Shown: positions 28,071 through 42,149, counted from the first letter of the stretch. The stretch is DNA of 64,000 bases from Phlebiopsis flavidoalba (GCA_035772785.1 JAOCPU010000017.1:310001-374000), one strand, 5' to 3'. Notes: generated by a model not told the origin, from the letters alone. Numbers and translations: made by a program.

Positions 28071-29030
28071 ATGGATGCGGGCCCTAGTAGTGGACGGCAG
28101 TCCATGGAGAACGGAAGATGAGAAGAACAGGTTCGTTTGACTTGTTGACTGACACTTGTGCTGAGCGATTACATTGTGTGGGTTGCTTACGCGTCATTGT
28201 AGCGTGGTGATCAAAGTTGGAATGGTGGGGGACTCTCAGATTGGGAAGACGAGCTTGATGGTGAAGTATGTCGAGGGCAGTTTTGACGAAGATTACATTC
28301 AAACACTCGGTACGTCTCGTTATCGAAGTACTCGTCATCGCACACTCACCCACTGCGATTCAAGGTGTCAACTTCATGGAGAAGACCATCACAGTGAGGC
28401 GGACGACCATCACCTTTTCCATTTGGGATCTCGGTGGGACAGCGAGAATTCGTCAATATGCTACCCCTAGTCTGCAACGACGCGGTCGCCATCTTGTTCA
28501 TGTTTGATCTGTCACGTAAATCAACACTGAACTCCGTGAAGGAGTGGTATCGGCAAGCACGGGGTTTCAACAAGGTACGTCCTTACATGCATATTTGCCC
28601 TACATCTACGTCATCGTACGCGAGACTCGAATTTGCTTATCCTCGAATCTACCTACCCTGCCTCATCTACTCATTTGGCGGTGACCGGTGGCTCATACGC
28701 TTCTACAGACTGCGATACCATTCTTGATCGGCACGAAGTTCGATACCTTCTCGACCTTCCCTCGAGACGAGAGCAAGAGGAGATCACGAAACAGGTAAGT
28801 GTCCCATTTAAAAACACACGCAATGAAAAGCTATGTACTTACCTCTTACAACAGGCGAAGCGGTTTGCGAAAGCAATGCATGCGTCACTGATCTTTTGCT
28901 CCACATCGGCCTCGATCAATGTACCCAGAAGATCTTCAAGATTGTACTCGCGAAAGCCTTCGACCTGAAATGCGTTATTCCCGAGATCGAAGGTGTAGGG
29001 GAGCCGATATTGCTCTACGTGGATGTATGA
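28071..29030 (+). CDS. spg1: Spg1/Tem1-family septation GTPase
   Basis: The likely start at 28071 encodes [15 protein letters not shown]; an upstream ATG at 28034 (MSSSTSPHAHTF) could be the true start if one base is wrong. After an intron (about 28132-28199) come [20 protein letters not shown] (P-loop), [15 protein letters not shown], an intron, [33 protein letters not shown] (switch II as WDLGGQ), [20 protein letters not shown], an intron, [12 protein letters not shown] (TKFD in place of NKxD, typical of this family), an intron, [20 protein letters not shown] and [15 protein letters not shown], ending [10 protein letters not shown] and TGA. Spg1/Tem1 triggers the septation-initiation/mitotic-exit kinase cascade at spindle pole bodies. 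Only one or two 1-nt shifts (for example near 28118 and 28435) are needed. Confidence 0.95.
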
Positions 29031-31030
29031 GATGTCCACTGTGATGCATAACACAGCGGACAAGGAAGGAGATCATATCCTCGTGTGAGGAAGAGGCCAT
29101 GTACCGGACACTCAGTACGTGATCAAAAGGACTCCTGTGTAAAACATTAAGCATGGTCTGGTAGATGTACTATTCACCGTAATCTCCTATGGACAAGTTA
29201 CCTTTCTGGCGTCCTCTCCGACTTTCCTCAGACGCGCCACATCACAATGCTCACAACGCTGACCATGCTGTCAGAGCCACAGCATTGACTATGTCGGCCA
29301 ACCTGCGGCCAACTCCCGAGAAGGACCAGGTATGGCCATGCGTGCTCTCTTACTTCCACCATATCGCATTCGTTACGCATACATCTCCTTGCGCACGTCC
29401 GACACCTCCCTTGTCTCTCCATCTTCCCTCCCTATCTTGATCCTCCATGTCGTCGCTTTGTCGGTCTACTCGCAAATCATCATTGTCTCTCATGTTGCTC
29501 CTCGGTCTCGTTTGCACAGCTATATAATCACATTGTTTCAGATTTACAGTATGAATATTCACAGGACATTACAGCCCCTTACATATAGCATGCCTAATTC
29601 CCATCACTCATTGTGTGATCCAATCCAGATCCCCGATGACGATGATGCGTGTGCATGCGGGCGCCAACGCAGAGCGGGAAGCGCCGAAAGCAAGCTTGAT
29701 TCAAATACCACCACCACCGTGGCTGTCTAGGCTCATGTGTTTTCATGGAATTGAAAGACTGTCCAGATGCTCTTTGCATGTGCACCGGCTCATGTGACAT
29801 GCCCTGGTTGGTTTGAATGGTAACCACGCAGCCCAATTGACGATCTAAAGCCAATATGTCAGGACGGAAGCCGCAATCGCGCTCTATACATGATGCTCTC
29901 CGGTGAGTCCTATGGTCTTTTGATGCGTCGGGTGCATTGACAACAGTAGCTGTCTGTTTACCCTACGCTTCTCTTGATTAGAGCAAACGCAAACCCGCCT
30001 GGCTGCATGGTCCACCTCAGAAATATGATGAGCGAGCTCTTACTGCGGCTGAAGCATCCAATATGTCATGTCACCCTTGGGAATTAGACTCTGCACATCC
30101 ATAATGGTGCGACTATTGATTTCCTGAATGTGCTCCGAGCTCCTGCTGACCCTCTTGTAGATTCAGCAGCGAAGCCTATGTTGAGCCGCCGAGGGTCGAC
30201 TTCGGAACGGGATACCTAGCGTGACGCGTGGCTACATCACTTTTCTGACACCCTGATATTATCTGTATCATTGTGCGTTTGATTGGTGAGTTCATCGCCT
30301 ATCTTGGGTCGAGGCTGCGTGGGGGCTTTAACTATCGTGTAGCAAGAGCCATGACAGAGTCACTTCGTTTTGTAGCGTCGGTACTAAATTAGCGCCGTCA
30401 TGCATGCAGCCCCACATCCGAGGACATACTACATAATCGAAAAACGAAGCAATCACCAAAAACAGCACTCTCTACGATGGAACTTCGGAACCCAATGTAG
30501 CACGCGCATTGTGGTATTCACCAATCCCCCGTCCCTCAGGTGAGCTTGTTGTTACACAGCTGTCTTATCTATCTTTGATTCCGAAACGCGCGAACCTCCG
30601 CTCGTTCTATCCTTTCATGGTGGCAGATGCTCTCCTATTTGGCGTCTCGAACTCAAGTGGTAGTGCAGGGAAAACCGGACAACGCTGCTACAAAGCAACC
30701 CGCATGGTGTTTGGATTCAAAATAGGCGGTCGCCCTTGTGCACCGTACTCGGCGAGCCGCTGTGGAGGTCTTCGTCCATAGACTCTGGAAGACAAAATCT
30801 GACTACTGGCGCGGTTCGCAATGTGGGCGAAGCGTCACACGGGCCAAGCTGTTCTTCGAAAAGACCAACTGCATTGCACAGATACGATGCTCGTCCCCTC
30901 AGGCCGAGGGGCAGGACTGTCTCGGTATTCAGAGGGGGGCGGTGTCTTATGCTGAGGAGGCGAGAAAAACCTCGAGCAGCACCCCTCAGGGATCTCCTAA
31001 CTATCTCGGACTCTTCCTCTGATCTCTTCC
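29031..31030. other. Intergenic region upstream of the chitinase gene
   Basis: About 2 kb have short ORFs only. The 3' flank of the GTPase gene occupies the left end. The longest plus-strand ORF (30509-30781) has no family resemblance I can see. The right end is the probable chitinase promoter. Confidence 0.35.
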
Positions 31031-33645
31031 ATGGCCATCTCTACTCGTCTCAGCAAATGTGCTTTTGGCACTTTCGTTCTGCCTTGCCCTTGTGGTGGTG
31101 AACGCTACCCAGGTAATGCAGCGCCCGGAAACACGTTCAAGGACGCGCCGCACAAAATTTGCAATGGGAAAGTCGGGACCCTCGCATCATCCCATAAGCG
31201 GTCTGGGGGCAAAAGTGAACATGGGCCTACTTCACCAAATGGTGCGTCTACGTCGTATCGCGGATCGCCCTTGGGCTTATTCTAATTTCCCGCTGCTCAT
31301 AGGGGTATCTATGGCGCGAACTTATCTGTCCGTACGCGTTTTGTGGTCGTGATGCGCTTCTCGGGTTCCGTGCTCACGTTATCGTGTAGAGCCTACCGAT
31401 ATCAACCCTGAACCTTTGACGCAACATCCTCTATGCCTTTGCTGATGTATCACCTGACACTGGTGCTATCAGCCTCACCGATAGCTATGCCGACGAGCAG
31501 GTAAGCAGCCCTCAACACCACCCGAAACAACGATCTGAACGCCGCCGACAGAAAACACTTTTACGGGCGGGCGACTCATGGGATGAGCTGGAAACAACTT
31601 GTACGGCTGTCTCAAAGCAAATGTTCCTGCTCAAAATGGCCAACCGGTGAGTTATTTTCGAGCCGGAGCACCTGGTGGTTTGAACTGATAAAAATCAAAG
31701 GAATCTCAAGGGTTTCGACTCTCAGTCGGTGGCTGGGACGTACTCGCAGGATGGCCCATTTCAGCTTCGTAACTGATGCTACCAAGCGCGCCACTTTCGT
31801 CAGCAGTGCTCTGCAGCTTATTGAAGACTACGGCTTCGACGGACTTGATCTCGACTATCGAGTACCCCCGCTTCAACCGCCCAAGGCCAGGGTTTTGCGG
31901 ACTTGTTTCACATCCCTTCGATCTGCTCTCGACACCTATGCCGGCTGGCAAGGGCGATACCCCACCCCCCCTATCAGCTAACGGTATGTACATTTTTTTT
32001 GGGGGGGGGGGGGGACTGTGAACAACTTTGATCATGGCTCATTATGACATGTAGACCGCCACCTCAGCAGGCTCCGCGAACTATCAGTACCTTGTGTTTT
32101 ACCACAAATGGACAAGGTGAGCAAATTGTCCACTAGAACCTTCTGACTTGTCTAAGTACATTTGCAGGCTTTGTCGTACTGGATTTAATGGTAAGAAAGT
32201 AGAACGCTTTGTCTGCTCGGCCTTGTCTTATATTTTCCAGGCCTACGATTACGCAGGTTCTTGGCTCACTTAGGGTAAGTACATCTATTCAGTTTGGAAA
32301 TCTCTCGCTGACATGTGTGGTCGTAAATTAGGCGGATAACCAGGGTTATGGGACTAGCCCATCGAATGGATACAGTGCCAAGCATGCTCACTGATTCTGT
32401 TCTACAGCGAACCTCTACGGCGGTACTCGAACCAAACGTTTCTACCGATGCAGCTATCAAATGGTATCGTTCTCAAGGGCGCGACTCCCTCTAAGATTGT
32501 CATGGGTGAGTAAATTAAAAGCTTGGGCCAACCGAATTACTGAGCCTTGCTCCAGGCATCCCTTTGTACGGTCGCGCGTTCGAGAAAACTACGGGTATTG
32601 GCGCTCCTTACAAACGGGGTGAGTTCTTTACGGTGTTCATAGCATAGCAGCCCTAATATTCATCCGAACTCCTCAGATTGGCCCCGGCACCATCGAAGCT
32701 GGCATTTACTCGTACTCCGACCTCCCGCTCGCAGGCGCTCAGGTGAGCTTTACAATTTTGGCGATATTGTGTCGTTATCGAATTGCATTCGCTAGGTCTT
32801 TGAGAACTTGACTGATGTTACTAGCTACTCGTACGATGCAAGCAAGCAGGAACTCGTCTCATACGACACTCCTCATATCGCTAGTCTTAAGGCGCAGTAC
32901 GTGAGCAACAATTGCTCTCGGAGGCAACACATGTTCTGGGACGTGAGTGCGCCAAACTATGTGCTCTGTGCACTGTTAACCGTGTTTATCGTTGCTAGTT
33001 GTCTACTGACAAGACTGGATCTGATTCCCTCGTCGGCACGACCGCGAACGTGTTCGGATCCCTGACCAGACCCAAGTCAGCACTGTATACCCTCTATAGA
33101 CACGACTGGTGCTGATGTCGCGATATCCAGAACCACTTGAACTACCCCCCCAACAGCAAGTGGCCTTACCTTCTAACATCAAAAACCAGATGGGCAACAA
33201 CGGGAAGCGGCTCCTCTTCGAGCTCATCCGCCCCTACATCAAACTTCTGCGACGTCCTCGCACACAACAAGCACCGTATCCACTTCGGCTAGCTCGACGG
33301 CCGAGTGGCGGCTCCGGCTCTGGCCAGTGTGCGGGCGTCGCTGCCTGGAGCTCTGCGTAGGTATGAACTCCCTTCTGCTTGGTACACGCATGATCACTTA
33401 ATAACGTCCCTAAATCAGGTCGCGTACAACGGTGGACAGACTGTAACATATTGTAAGTCATTTCGGTAGTGAGTCAAATGCGGCATTTACTCACGTCCCG
33501 TTAGCTTCTCATCTCTGGACCCGCGAAATGGTGGACGCAGGCGGACACTCCCGGAGGTTCTGGTACGTGTTGAGAACCGTTATTACTTCCTTCGACCCTA
33601 ACCCTTCGGATAGCCGGTGTTTGGACCGACAACGGCGCATGCTAG
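31031..33645 (+). CDS. Secreted GH18 chitinase with C-terminal CBM5/12 chitin-binding module
   Basis: It hydrolyses beta-1,4 bonds of chitin outside the cell or in the wall. The start MAISTRLS at 31031 runs, after a 1-nt shift, into the hydrophobic signal peptide LLALSFCLALVVVNAT. Later exons give KVNMG, YAFADVSPDTGAISLTDSYA, FVTDATKRATFVSSALQLIE, then YGFDGLDLDY with the catalytic Glu following after one inserted base (31855-31865). The raw frame reads DYRVPP while the neighbouring frame gives the expected EYP. GSANYQYLV, GIPLYGRAFE, IGPGTIEAGIYSYSDLPLAG and FENLTDVTSYSYDASKQELV follow. A Ser/Thr-rich linker and a CBM5/12 module (GVAAWSSA, VAYNGGQTV, HLWT...W, PGG, GVWTDNGAC) end at TAG 33645. 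About a dozen short introns occur, one with a T8-G14 run (31991-32013). Confidence 0.92.
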
Positions 33646-33855
33646 ACTGCTTGCAAGCTTGCTCGGATGACGTTCAGCAATGGCGAGTACTTCCAGGGTT
33701 AACGGGGCGATACAACTGTGGCTTAGATGATGGTGTAAGATTATTACAACGATGGGTGTAAGAAATATAGGGATTATCTATCGCTGACAATGAACATGTA
33801 CAAATCAAATGCGCAGGAACATGATGAGGGGATGCTTTTGATGCTGTAAAACCGA

Positions 33856-36800
33856 CTATAGATACAAGGAAGAGCAAAAGATGACTGAGTTCGGCCGTGC
33901 AAGCAATTCAGATACTTTGTCGAACTGTTTCTTGGAGCTCAATTGTTACCAATGACCTTGGCAGCTTGCTCATCTGGCGAATGAGCTCTTGCAGTCGGCG
34001 GAAGACACGAATTAAGCTGCCTTCAATTGATCCGTGAGCTGTTAGAAGGCCGCGTTAATAGCGATACGGAAGTTCATGTCTATAGGTCTGTACATAGCCT
34101 TCAGATATCCGAGAACGAGGCTCCGCGACACCATTGAACGACCAGCATCCATAAGCTCAACTTTGAACGACTGGACATAGTCTTCTTCCACTAGCGGAAG
34201 TTTGGATTCGATCGACACCTTGGCTATCCGTCTCGCAAACTCTTGCATGGTGCGAAGTGGCGCAGCCAGCTCTTCCTTGAGCTTGGTGATTTGCTCACTC
34301 TGCCTCGTGCATCAACTTCATGGCGCGTGATGAAGTGTTGAGAATGGAAACGCACCTTTTCGGTGAAACACGAAGCAGCTAAGTAGGCCAGCACATTGTT
34401 CTGGGGACAGAGGGTTGAACACGCCATTGAAGATCAATTCGGTCAGCAACAGCTCGTCGCCCGAGCTAATCTCGCACGCCACCCTTCCCTTCATGTCGAC
34501 AAATATCCGCAGAACTCGTAAAACCAAGAGAGCGTACGCAGTACCCGCTTCCGCGCCTTGAGCTCTTCCATCTGGAGAACATCGTGTGTCGCCTGGATGC
34601 GCTTCTTTAGGTCGCGTATACGCTCCTGGGAATCGACCTTCCGCTTATAGAGGGTGTACAGTTCCGGAAGCCGGGGATCTTTATGTAGGGGACTCGAAAA
34701 CATCTTCTGTTCCATGATCTCGATTTTCTACTCTACAAGTTAGCACGTATACAAATGTACGACGGTCTGGGTACGCACCTTGACAAGTGACTTTGAACTT
34801 GTCATCCACAATGTTCATGTTCTGAATCGGGTCCAGCAAAGGGATACCATCCGGGAACCGGCGTTGCACCTCCAAGACTGTCTTCCACGCGCTTTCCCGC
34901 GCGTGAGACGAGCGGAGATCCTTCGGTAAATGTATCCTCAAGTGGCTGAGCGACTCGACAGTCGAAAGGAGCACGGGAAACCACCTGCGCTTTCGCCTCT
35001 CTCCCCAGCGGGGCAGGGCAGGATACCAGCCGGTGTGGGGGTCGTCGTAACCTGGTTCTTCGCCAAGATACCACCCTTCGCGCAGTTAAGAAGAACGTCG
35101 ACGACGTATTGTTCGTGTGGCGGGAGGTTGTCTAGTACTGGCATGCTTTGTTCTAGACAATTTCGTGAGGATCGCGGTCCCCAACAGCCTCTCGCTACGC
35201 ACCTTAGGCGGCAAGCGCTTTTGGTAATTGATGATGACGCCCCAGCCAAAGTCCAAATCCTTATGTTTGATCTTGATTAGTCGGCCAGGCTGGAGGAAAG
35301 GGAGACTGTAGGTAGGGTGTGTGATCACCTCCCGGAAGTCCGTGGCCATCTGGTCTAGTTGCTGTCGATACTCGTAGTAATCCGATACCAGCTCCTCATC
35401 TGGTATTACGAAAGCAGCCTTCTTCTGCTCCTCGTCACGAAGTTCTAAGCAGGGCAAAAACGCGGATGAGTCGATGACAGTTAGCGGCTAGCAGAGAATA
35501 CTTACCGTCTTCTAGCACAGGGACCCTGCGTTGCTTTGGAATTGCAAGAAACATCGTTCAAGCATAAATTCGGGGGCTGATGCCCTCGACTTTCATCAAG
35601 TTAAGAATCATGTTGTACCCGAGATGAAAGGCAGAGTCAAGCCTATCTGCCTGCCCCTTGATCATCTCCTTCGCGGCAGCAGGCTCCAGCTTCTCGTCGC
35701 ACATCATAATGACAACACCGCGGTCATCGAGACCTCGACGACCAGCACGACCCGACATCTGAATATACTCTCCGGACGAGAGCGTTCGGAATTCGCGACC
35801 ATCGAACTTGCGCGCAGCGACGAACACGACTGTCTTGGCGGGCATGTTGAGACCAATGGAGAACGTCTCGGTGGCGAACAGAACCTTGATGAGACCTTCT
35901 TGGAATAGGATCTCGATGACTTCTTTCAGAATGGGGAGGAGGCCACCGTGGTGGATACCAATCCCACGCTTGAGGAGAGGAAGTAAGTTGGAGATTTGTT
36001 GGCAGCTGTCTGTCGTCCTGTGCCAGGTTCTCGATCGCGCTGTTGAAAATTGTTCGCGACCAAGTCTTGTTCGTCTGTGCTGTTGTACTCTAATTTGTTC
36101 AGAGTCAACGCAAGTGATTCACCATTCGCGTTTGCTGAAGGCAAAAATGATAACGGGGTTGTAGTTCTCAGCATAATCATTTTCACGATTTTCTGAATAT
36201 CGGATGGTCTGTGTAGGATTAGCATCGCTAGGTAATATGATGTTCGCCATGGCTTACCCTTCTTCTCGCCGCCCTTCTTTGTCTTTTCCTTTCCGTCCTT
36301 TACCGGCCTTTGGGTCGGCAGGATCGTCGCCCCTGTTTCTCTTGAAGCATAACCATCGCCTTGGTAAAGTTATCCTCGCGGAACTCGCTTTTCTCATTGA
36401 CGACGAGGTAGATTCCTTCGCCGCCGGCGGGAAAGAGGTAATGTTTGCAGTGGCGTTGGACGGAAGTCGGTGTAAACGATATGGCATGGTTGATCGTGGG
36501 ATTTGCATATCCACTCGGCGAATTGCATAGCGTTGGGAATGGTGGCGGAGAGAAAAACATAGCGAACCGTGTGTGGAAGGAGGATAATGGTTTCTTCCCA
36601 TACAACACCGCGCTCCTTGTCGCGCATGTAGTGGATTTCATCGAAGATGACCATGCAACCTCGCGCATGATTTCGGAACCACGATACAACATAGAACGCA
36701 AGATCTTTGGGACATGTTTCAGATTGTTAGTCTGAGGGTAGGAGTACACAACTCACTTCCGTTGTCATCACAAGACATGTCGCGGACGGATTAATGGTCA

Positions 36801-37595
36801 CATCGCCCGTCATGACTGCCAAACGTCAGCCCGAACTCTGCTAGCCCAATTTCACGATATTTCTGGTCTTGCTGAGAGTCCTAGATAGTATCTTGTGTTA
36901 CGTCTTTTTATTCTTAGGAATGTTACAAACTGACTACTAGCACTTGATGGGACTAGGTATAGATAAACTCGCTGCTTGTTCTGCAGACAGTGCGCAATTG
37001 CGTACTCTGCTACAACAGTCTTACCCGCACTTGTATGCGCAGACATCCAGTACGCCTCTCGTTGCGCTGGATTGCATGTACCGACACTTGTTGGAAGGGG
37101 TCCAATGTGAATTTATATCTCGTGCTGGTTTCGACCAGGAGGTACATGATTCGCGATAGGGACATAAGGATATCCAGGTGGTACCGCGACTTGATGCCGA
37201 AACCTAGAAGGTATTTAATGGGCCACTGACAGTTTTCGGAAGGACAATGTTACCACACCTGGTGTTCGAAGCTCGAGACGTGAGCCTGCCTCAACCGAAC
37301 CCTGAAGACCAGCACTCGCGCAACTTCTCGTTTCGCCTCAATTTCTACTTTCGATCGGTCACCATCGGTACGGCGAAGCCATCCGTTGCTTCTTGGGCTC
37401 CGACGGACCCGCTATGTTGTCCACCATTGGTATGAGTCGGTGCAGGGCTAGAATCTGGACCATCTTCATCTATTTTACGTTTCTTTGGACCCCAGCGTGA
37501 TCAGTTGTATCCATAAGGTCTTGCGTCTCATCTTCTTTCTAAGTCTTGTGGGGGGTGGTCTCATCGAGGAACGAGAAAAGGTCGTTGGCGTTCAT
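33856..37595 (-). CDS. mtr4: Mtr4/Dob1 exosome-cofactor RNA helicase (Ski2-like)
   Basis: It unwinds RNA substrates for the nuclear exosome, usually in TRAMP-like complexes. The minus strand starts [15 protein letters not shown] at 37595. [13 protein letters not shown] sequence (about 37110), Walker [21 protein letters not shown] (about 37045), [17 protein letters not shown] (DExH box as DEIH, about 36640), [84 protein letters not shown] and motif [17 protein letters not shown] (about 35745) follow. The arch/KOW region includes [20 protein letters not shown] and [20 protein letters not shown] (about 35260). The C-terminal helical part ([49 protein letters not shown]) ends [18 protein letters not shown] and TAG at 33856. 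Convergent with the chitinase, 210 nt apart. Several 1-nt shifts. Confidence 0.95.
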
Positions 37596-39133
37596 GGCTA
37601 AGTTCTAGGCAACGAGTAAAGCAGAACCAGAAAGAAAGCCCTAGTAAGCTGATGACAGATGATAGCTGTTTGTATGAAAGAGTCAACAATCCAGCCAGAC
37701 AGAAGAGGGGTGGAGGTTTTGTTGCCCGTCACCACGCTCGTATTATGTTAGCAAGTTCGCGGTCGCAAAAAATTCGCGGTGACAATGCGTAGCTGTCACA
37801 CACGTGGACGCTCGTCGATCACTGTGGCGGGCCGTGAACGCTGCAACATTGCTGGCAGACCGACGGATTACATCTCCTTTTCCATCACCTCCTCGTTTAC
37901 ATTCGCTGAAGCACCCTTGGAGTAGCTTTGAAGATCCCATAAATCCGCTCCTCAGTCCTAAGCTTTTATACCCAACTCCTTTGTCGCTGCTCACTGCATT
38001 CTTCGGCTACTGAAAGGCTCTACCTCCATGGCGTACAAAACCACATCTTGAAGCTGGTGGTTGGTCTCACAACACCAGCCAGATATTTAAATAAACAAGG
38101 CAAAGGATATGGGACTGCCCTAGGCTATGATTCCATTAGCACGCGACGAAAGTGCAGCGAGTATTATGAACGACTAGTACTCGCGAGAACATCTTCGGCT
38201 GGACAAATGGGGGAGCTGAAACTGCGAGGAACGACCATCCAGATACACATCTTGTTCACGTTCGCTGGGGATGTGCCTAAGAAGCCCTCTGCTAACTATC
38301 CCCAATCCCCAATGCTTAGTCTCCCAAAGGCAGAGCGCGGCAATGCTAGGATGCGACCAGAGCTAGATTTGACATAACTCCGAAGGGTAAAAGGTGTATG
38401 CATAGCGTGCGTGTTTCCCATTCAACGAAAACGATGGCGAAGTCCTGACGCGGCCCTTGTCTCGTCTCCCAGGCCTTGAAGAACCATCGGTCGAGTGCAC
38501 CGCTCTCACAGAACAGACCCTCCCATTCACATGCGGCTCGGCATATAATGGATTGAATGGGCCAGCTGACACAACTCCTTGATAGCGTGTGTACTCCGGG
38601 CAGTTCTCAGCGGCCTAGTAGCTTAGTTTTTGTCCAAGGGGTCCATTCCAACATACGGCTCATACCGGCTCAAACGTTGTCAGTGGGTGATGGCAGAAGC
38701 GCCTCTCCCTCTTGTCTGCATCAGCCTAGACAGTAGAGGGGGTGGCGCTCCTCGTCAAGTGGACTGACATAGAACATCCACAGCCCTGTCTTCCAATTAA
38801 ACAGCTGTGCCACATCTAGGCCTGTGGTGCAGGGTGAGTGGGCTGCTTATTTGTCAAGGATCGCGGACCTGGAAAAACTTAGACCTATGATGTAGCCAGG
38901 GGCCTGTGTGGTGGTCCTTGGAAAAGGCCGCGCTGAGTCAACCACACGTGCAGCGACCTGCGGAGTCCCTCACGTACTACTGGTTCACAGGGACATGCTG
39001 ACCATATCCAATCGTTCTCATAGGCTCTACGCCCTTGACAGATATAAACATCAGCTCATCGAGCCTACACCCTCAGGATCTCGCTCCTATCTCTCTTGCT
39101 CCCACCCTTTTTACCTCGCCACTATCAAGCAAC
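37596..39133. other. Divergent intergenic region between MTR4 and catalase
   Basis: Upstream regions of both neighbours. Short ORFs only; none recognised. A TATA-like element (GATATAAAC) at 39039-39047 followed by a C/T-rich tract is well placed for the catalase transcript. Confidence 0.4.
39039..39047 (+). promoter_or_regulatory. TATA-like box of the catalase gene
   Basis: GATATAAAC lies about 95 nt before the inferred start codon and is followed by a pyrimidine-rich stretch with CAAGCAAC just before the start, a usual fungal leader arrangement. Confidence 0.4.
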
Positions 39134-41158
39134 ATTGCCGAGCCAGCGTGCGTTGGGAAGCGCAGGGACTTCCCGCGGGCTGTCTTCACCACTCCAATGG
39201 TATTGCCGCGGGCGTTCCTGAACCGTATGCTGCCCCAGCGCGTCGCGGGCAACGGCCCTCTGCTTCTCCAGGGTAGGTTATGTCCTCACTGACCTCGTCA
39301 TGCATGACTTATCCCCATCACAGACTTCAACCTGATCCGACTCTCTCGCGCAACTTTGCCATGTGAGAACGTATCCCCGAGCGTGTCGTATGTCAACGCC
39401 ATCTTCTACAGCGTCCTGGTCATGTCGTTGACGTAAAATGGATAAAGGTCCACGCAAAGGGAGCCGGAGCTCATGGATACTTCGAAGCTACTACACGATG
39501 TCTCTGACCTCTCGTGCGCCACCATCTTCGCTTCCGTGGGCAAGAAGGACTCCCGTCACGGTTTCGTTTTCTCTACCGTCGGTGGCGAGCTCGAGTTCTG
39601 CTGATAGTGCGCGCGGACCTCGAGGTACGTACCACCGTCGATGACGTCATCGCCTCCATCCATTTACTCTCTTCCAAGGTTTTGCTGTCAAGTTCAAGAC
39701 CGACGAAGGTAATTTGGACCTTGTCTGCAACAACACTCCAGGTGAGTCTTCAATATTGACCACCATTAACTTCTCCGAAATTAATAATCAACGTGCAGTC
39801 TTCTTCATCCGTGACGCCAACGAAGTTCCCGCATTTCATTCACACCCAAAAAACGCGACCGGAGACTCACCTTAAGGATCCCGACATGTTCTGGAGTATG
39901 TGTATTCCTTGCCGTGATTCACAGATATTAACATCGTTGCTGTGCAGGATTTTTTTTATCTCTCTTTGAAACCCCGGAGTCTGCTCATCAGGTCATGATC
40001 CTCTTCTCGGACCGTGGAACACCTGTCGGTTACACCATATGCACGGGTACTCGGGACACACCTTTAAGTTTGTCACAAGGAAGGCAAATTCCACTACGCC
40101 CACCACCCAAATCCACTTCCGTATCCAGGGTGGCTTTCCAGACCCTCGACAATGCCACCGCTGGAAAGTTGGCCCGGCGAGAACCCAGACTATGGTATCG
40201 AGGCTATGCACAACGATATCAACGCGGGCAAGTTCCCCGTCTGGGATGTGTATGTGTATGTATCGCCCAACCAACTCCTGCTTAATATGAAAGCTGAATA
40301 TTGTTCTAGCAAAACTATGACTCTCCGAGCAAGCTGAGAGCTTCCGCTACAACATCCTCGACCTTACCAAGGTCTGGCCGCACAAGGACTTCCTCTCCGC
40401 CCAATTGGCAAGATGGTGCTCAACGAAACCCGAGGAACTACTTCGCTGAGGTCGTAGCAGTGACGCCGCGTTCTCGCCCTCCACCTTATCCCCGGTATGA
40501 GCCCTCTGCGGACCCTGTCCTCCAGTAAAACGCGTCTGTTCTCCTACCCCGACACCCATCGCCACCGTCTCGGCGTCAACTATCAGCAGCTGCCGGTCAA
40601 CAAGCCTTTGGTTCCCGTCGCGAACTTCAGCGTGATGACGATTCATGGCGATCGACAACCAGGCCACTCGTCCGAACTACCAGAGCAGCTTAGTCGCGTT
40701 GACCTACAAGCCCAAGCCTTACGAGCAGCGTCAAGCACGAATCGTGGGCTCGGCCACGCCAACGTCGATCTCAGCTTCATCACGGAGCGTACGTGCACTG
40801 TTACCGCTACATAGAGACTTCAAACTGATGAGTGGCATGTAGTCGACTTCGGGGGGGGGGGGAGCAGCCTCGCGCACTCTGGGAGAAGGTCTGGACGACA
40901 CGCAGAAAGAGCACTTCGTTGGTAACGTTCGCAGGACACCTCGGTGCTGTCAAGAGCCCCCTCGTCAAGGAGAGGCAACGTAAGTGCTATTACTGAAGTT
41001 CTACAGAGACGTCCTGACCGAAACACCTCGCAGTCACTGTCTTTGCTGCAGTTTCGCAGGATCTTGCTGATCGCATCTGCAAGGCCATTGTGACACCTAC
41101 ACCACCGGTCAAGCCTCTGGCTGTTGCTCCAGCTAGCGCGGCCGTTCGCTTCAAGTAA
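39134..41158 (+). CDS. Catalase (haem, monofunctional)
   Basis: It converts hydrogen peroxide to water and oxygen. The inferred start is at 39134, where CATTGCCGAGCCAG would read MPSQ if the extra T is an error. Then VFTTxNG, PYAAQRV-like and NGPLLLQ, an intron, [17 protein letters not shown], an intron, [16 protein letters not shown] (active-site His region), [112 protein letters not shown] and, near 40525, [20 protein letters not shown], which holds the haem-ligand Tyr signature (R-x-F-x-Y-x-D). The last exon ends [16 protein letters not shown] and TAA at 41158. No peroxisomal SKL-type end or clear signal peptide is seen. Numerous 1-nt shifts and a G run at 40851-40862. Confidence 0.93.
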
Positions 41159-42149
41159 CATGAGCGCCCCTGAATCCCACGTTCCGTCGCATACATGAAG
41201 CTGGTGAAACAGTGCACAGAAGAGGCTGGACAATGACGCGCTGTCTAGTATCCATACACTTGCTTGAGAGTCGTTTTCCGTCAAGTCATTTGATGAATGT
41301 GTCGGAAACTACCACCGTAATTACCTGAACGGAACCAATCAAAATCGAACGTTCCAACATCTCGCAGGTGGCACCGCCGGCAAGTGAAAATGTGGGATGA
41401 GATTCGTGTATCGCGAGAAAAACGAAGTGCATGACGATTGAAACGGCGGTCCGTGAAAGCTTAGATGATCTTCGCCCTTCGACTAAACTCATTGAACCGC
41501 ACAGGGCGTAGGGCTCACAACCAAAGTTCTGTCTTCTTCCCAGGGGATGTTCTCAGTCGCATACGTGCTCTCGTGTGAAAGTAGATGGATGGGGCTCGGC
41601 GACACTTCGCGCGGCCACACTGAAAAAAAGCCATGTAGACTCAAGATCATGCCGAAATGAATTGTTGCTGAGTACAAGACTATTGCTATACTGACGATGT
41701 CTTCGTTCACATGCTTTGAGCGTCGTCCGTGCACCCGTATGGTTGAAGTCGTTGGGCGGCCCCGCTTAACAGACTCGACACAAAACCGCACCGTGCAGGA
41801 AGCTGACGACTGACAGGCTTATCGCGACCGAGAGGGCCTACAATATTCGGATCCCATAAATTTTACAATTGACTTGATACGCACCGGATGAAAACTCTAG
41901 AATGAGCTGGTGAACACCCAGGTAGTCACACACTGGAGCATGGCGGCCTCCCGCTCGTCGCAAGATTAGGCGCCGAAGCGAACGAAGTGACCGCTTCCAA
42001 ATTCGTCACGATGATCTCGGTCAGCACCACTGCTGACTAAGAACTTGTAAAGCCGATCTCGGCACGCCACGCGGCACGAAACCTTCGGTAGAGGAGTCTG
42101 GTAGTCGTTTTCTTAGCGGTATCAGCAAAGACCTCAAGACTCCAACAAA
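41159..42149. other. Intergenic region upstream of RPL23
   Basis: About 1 kb without a supported gene; small ORFs only. The pyrimidine-rich leader expected of a ribosomal protein gene is seen just before 42150 (CTCAAGACTCCAACAAA). Confidence 0.4.
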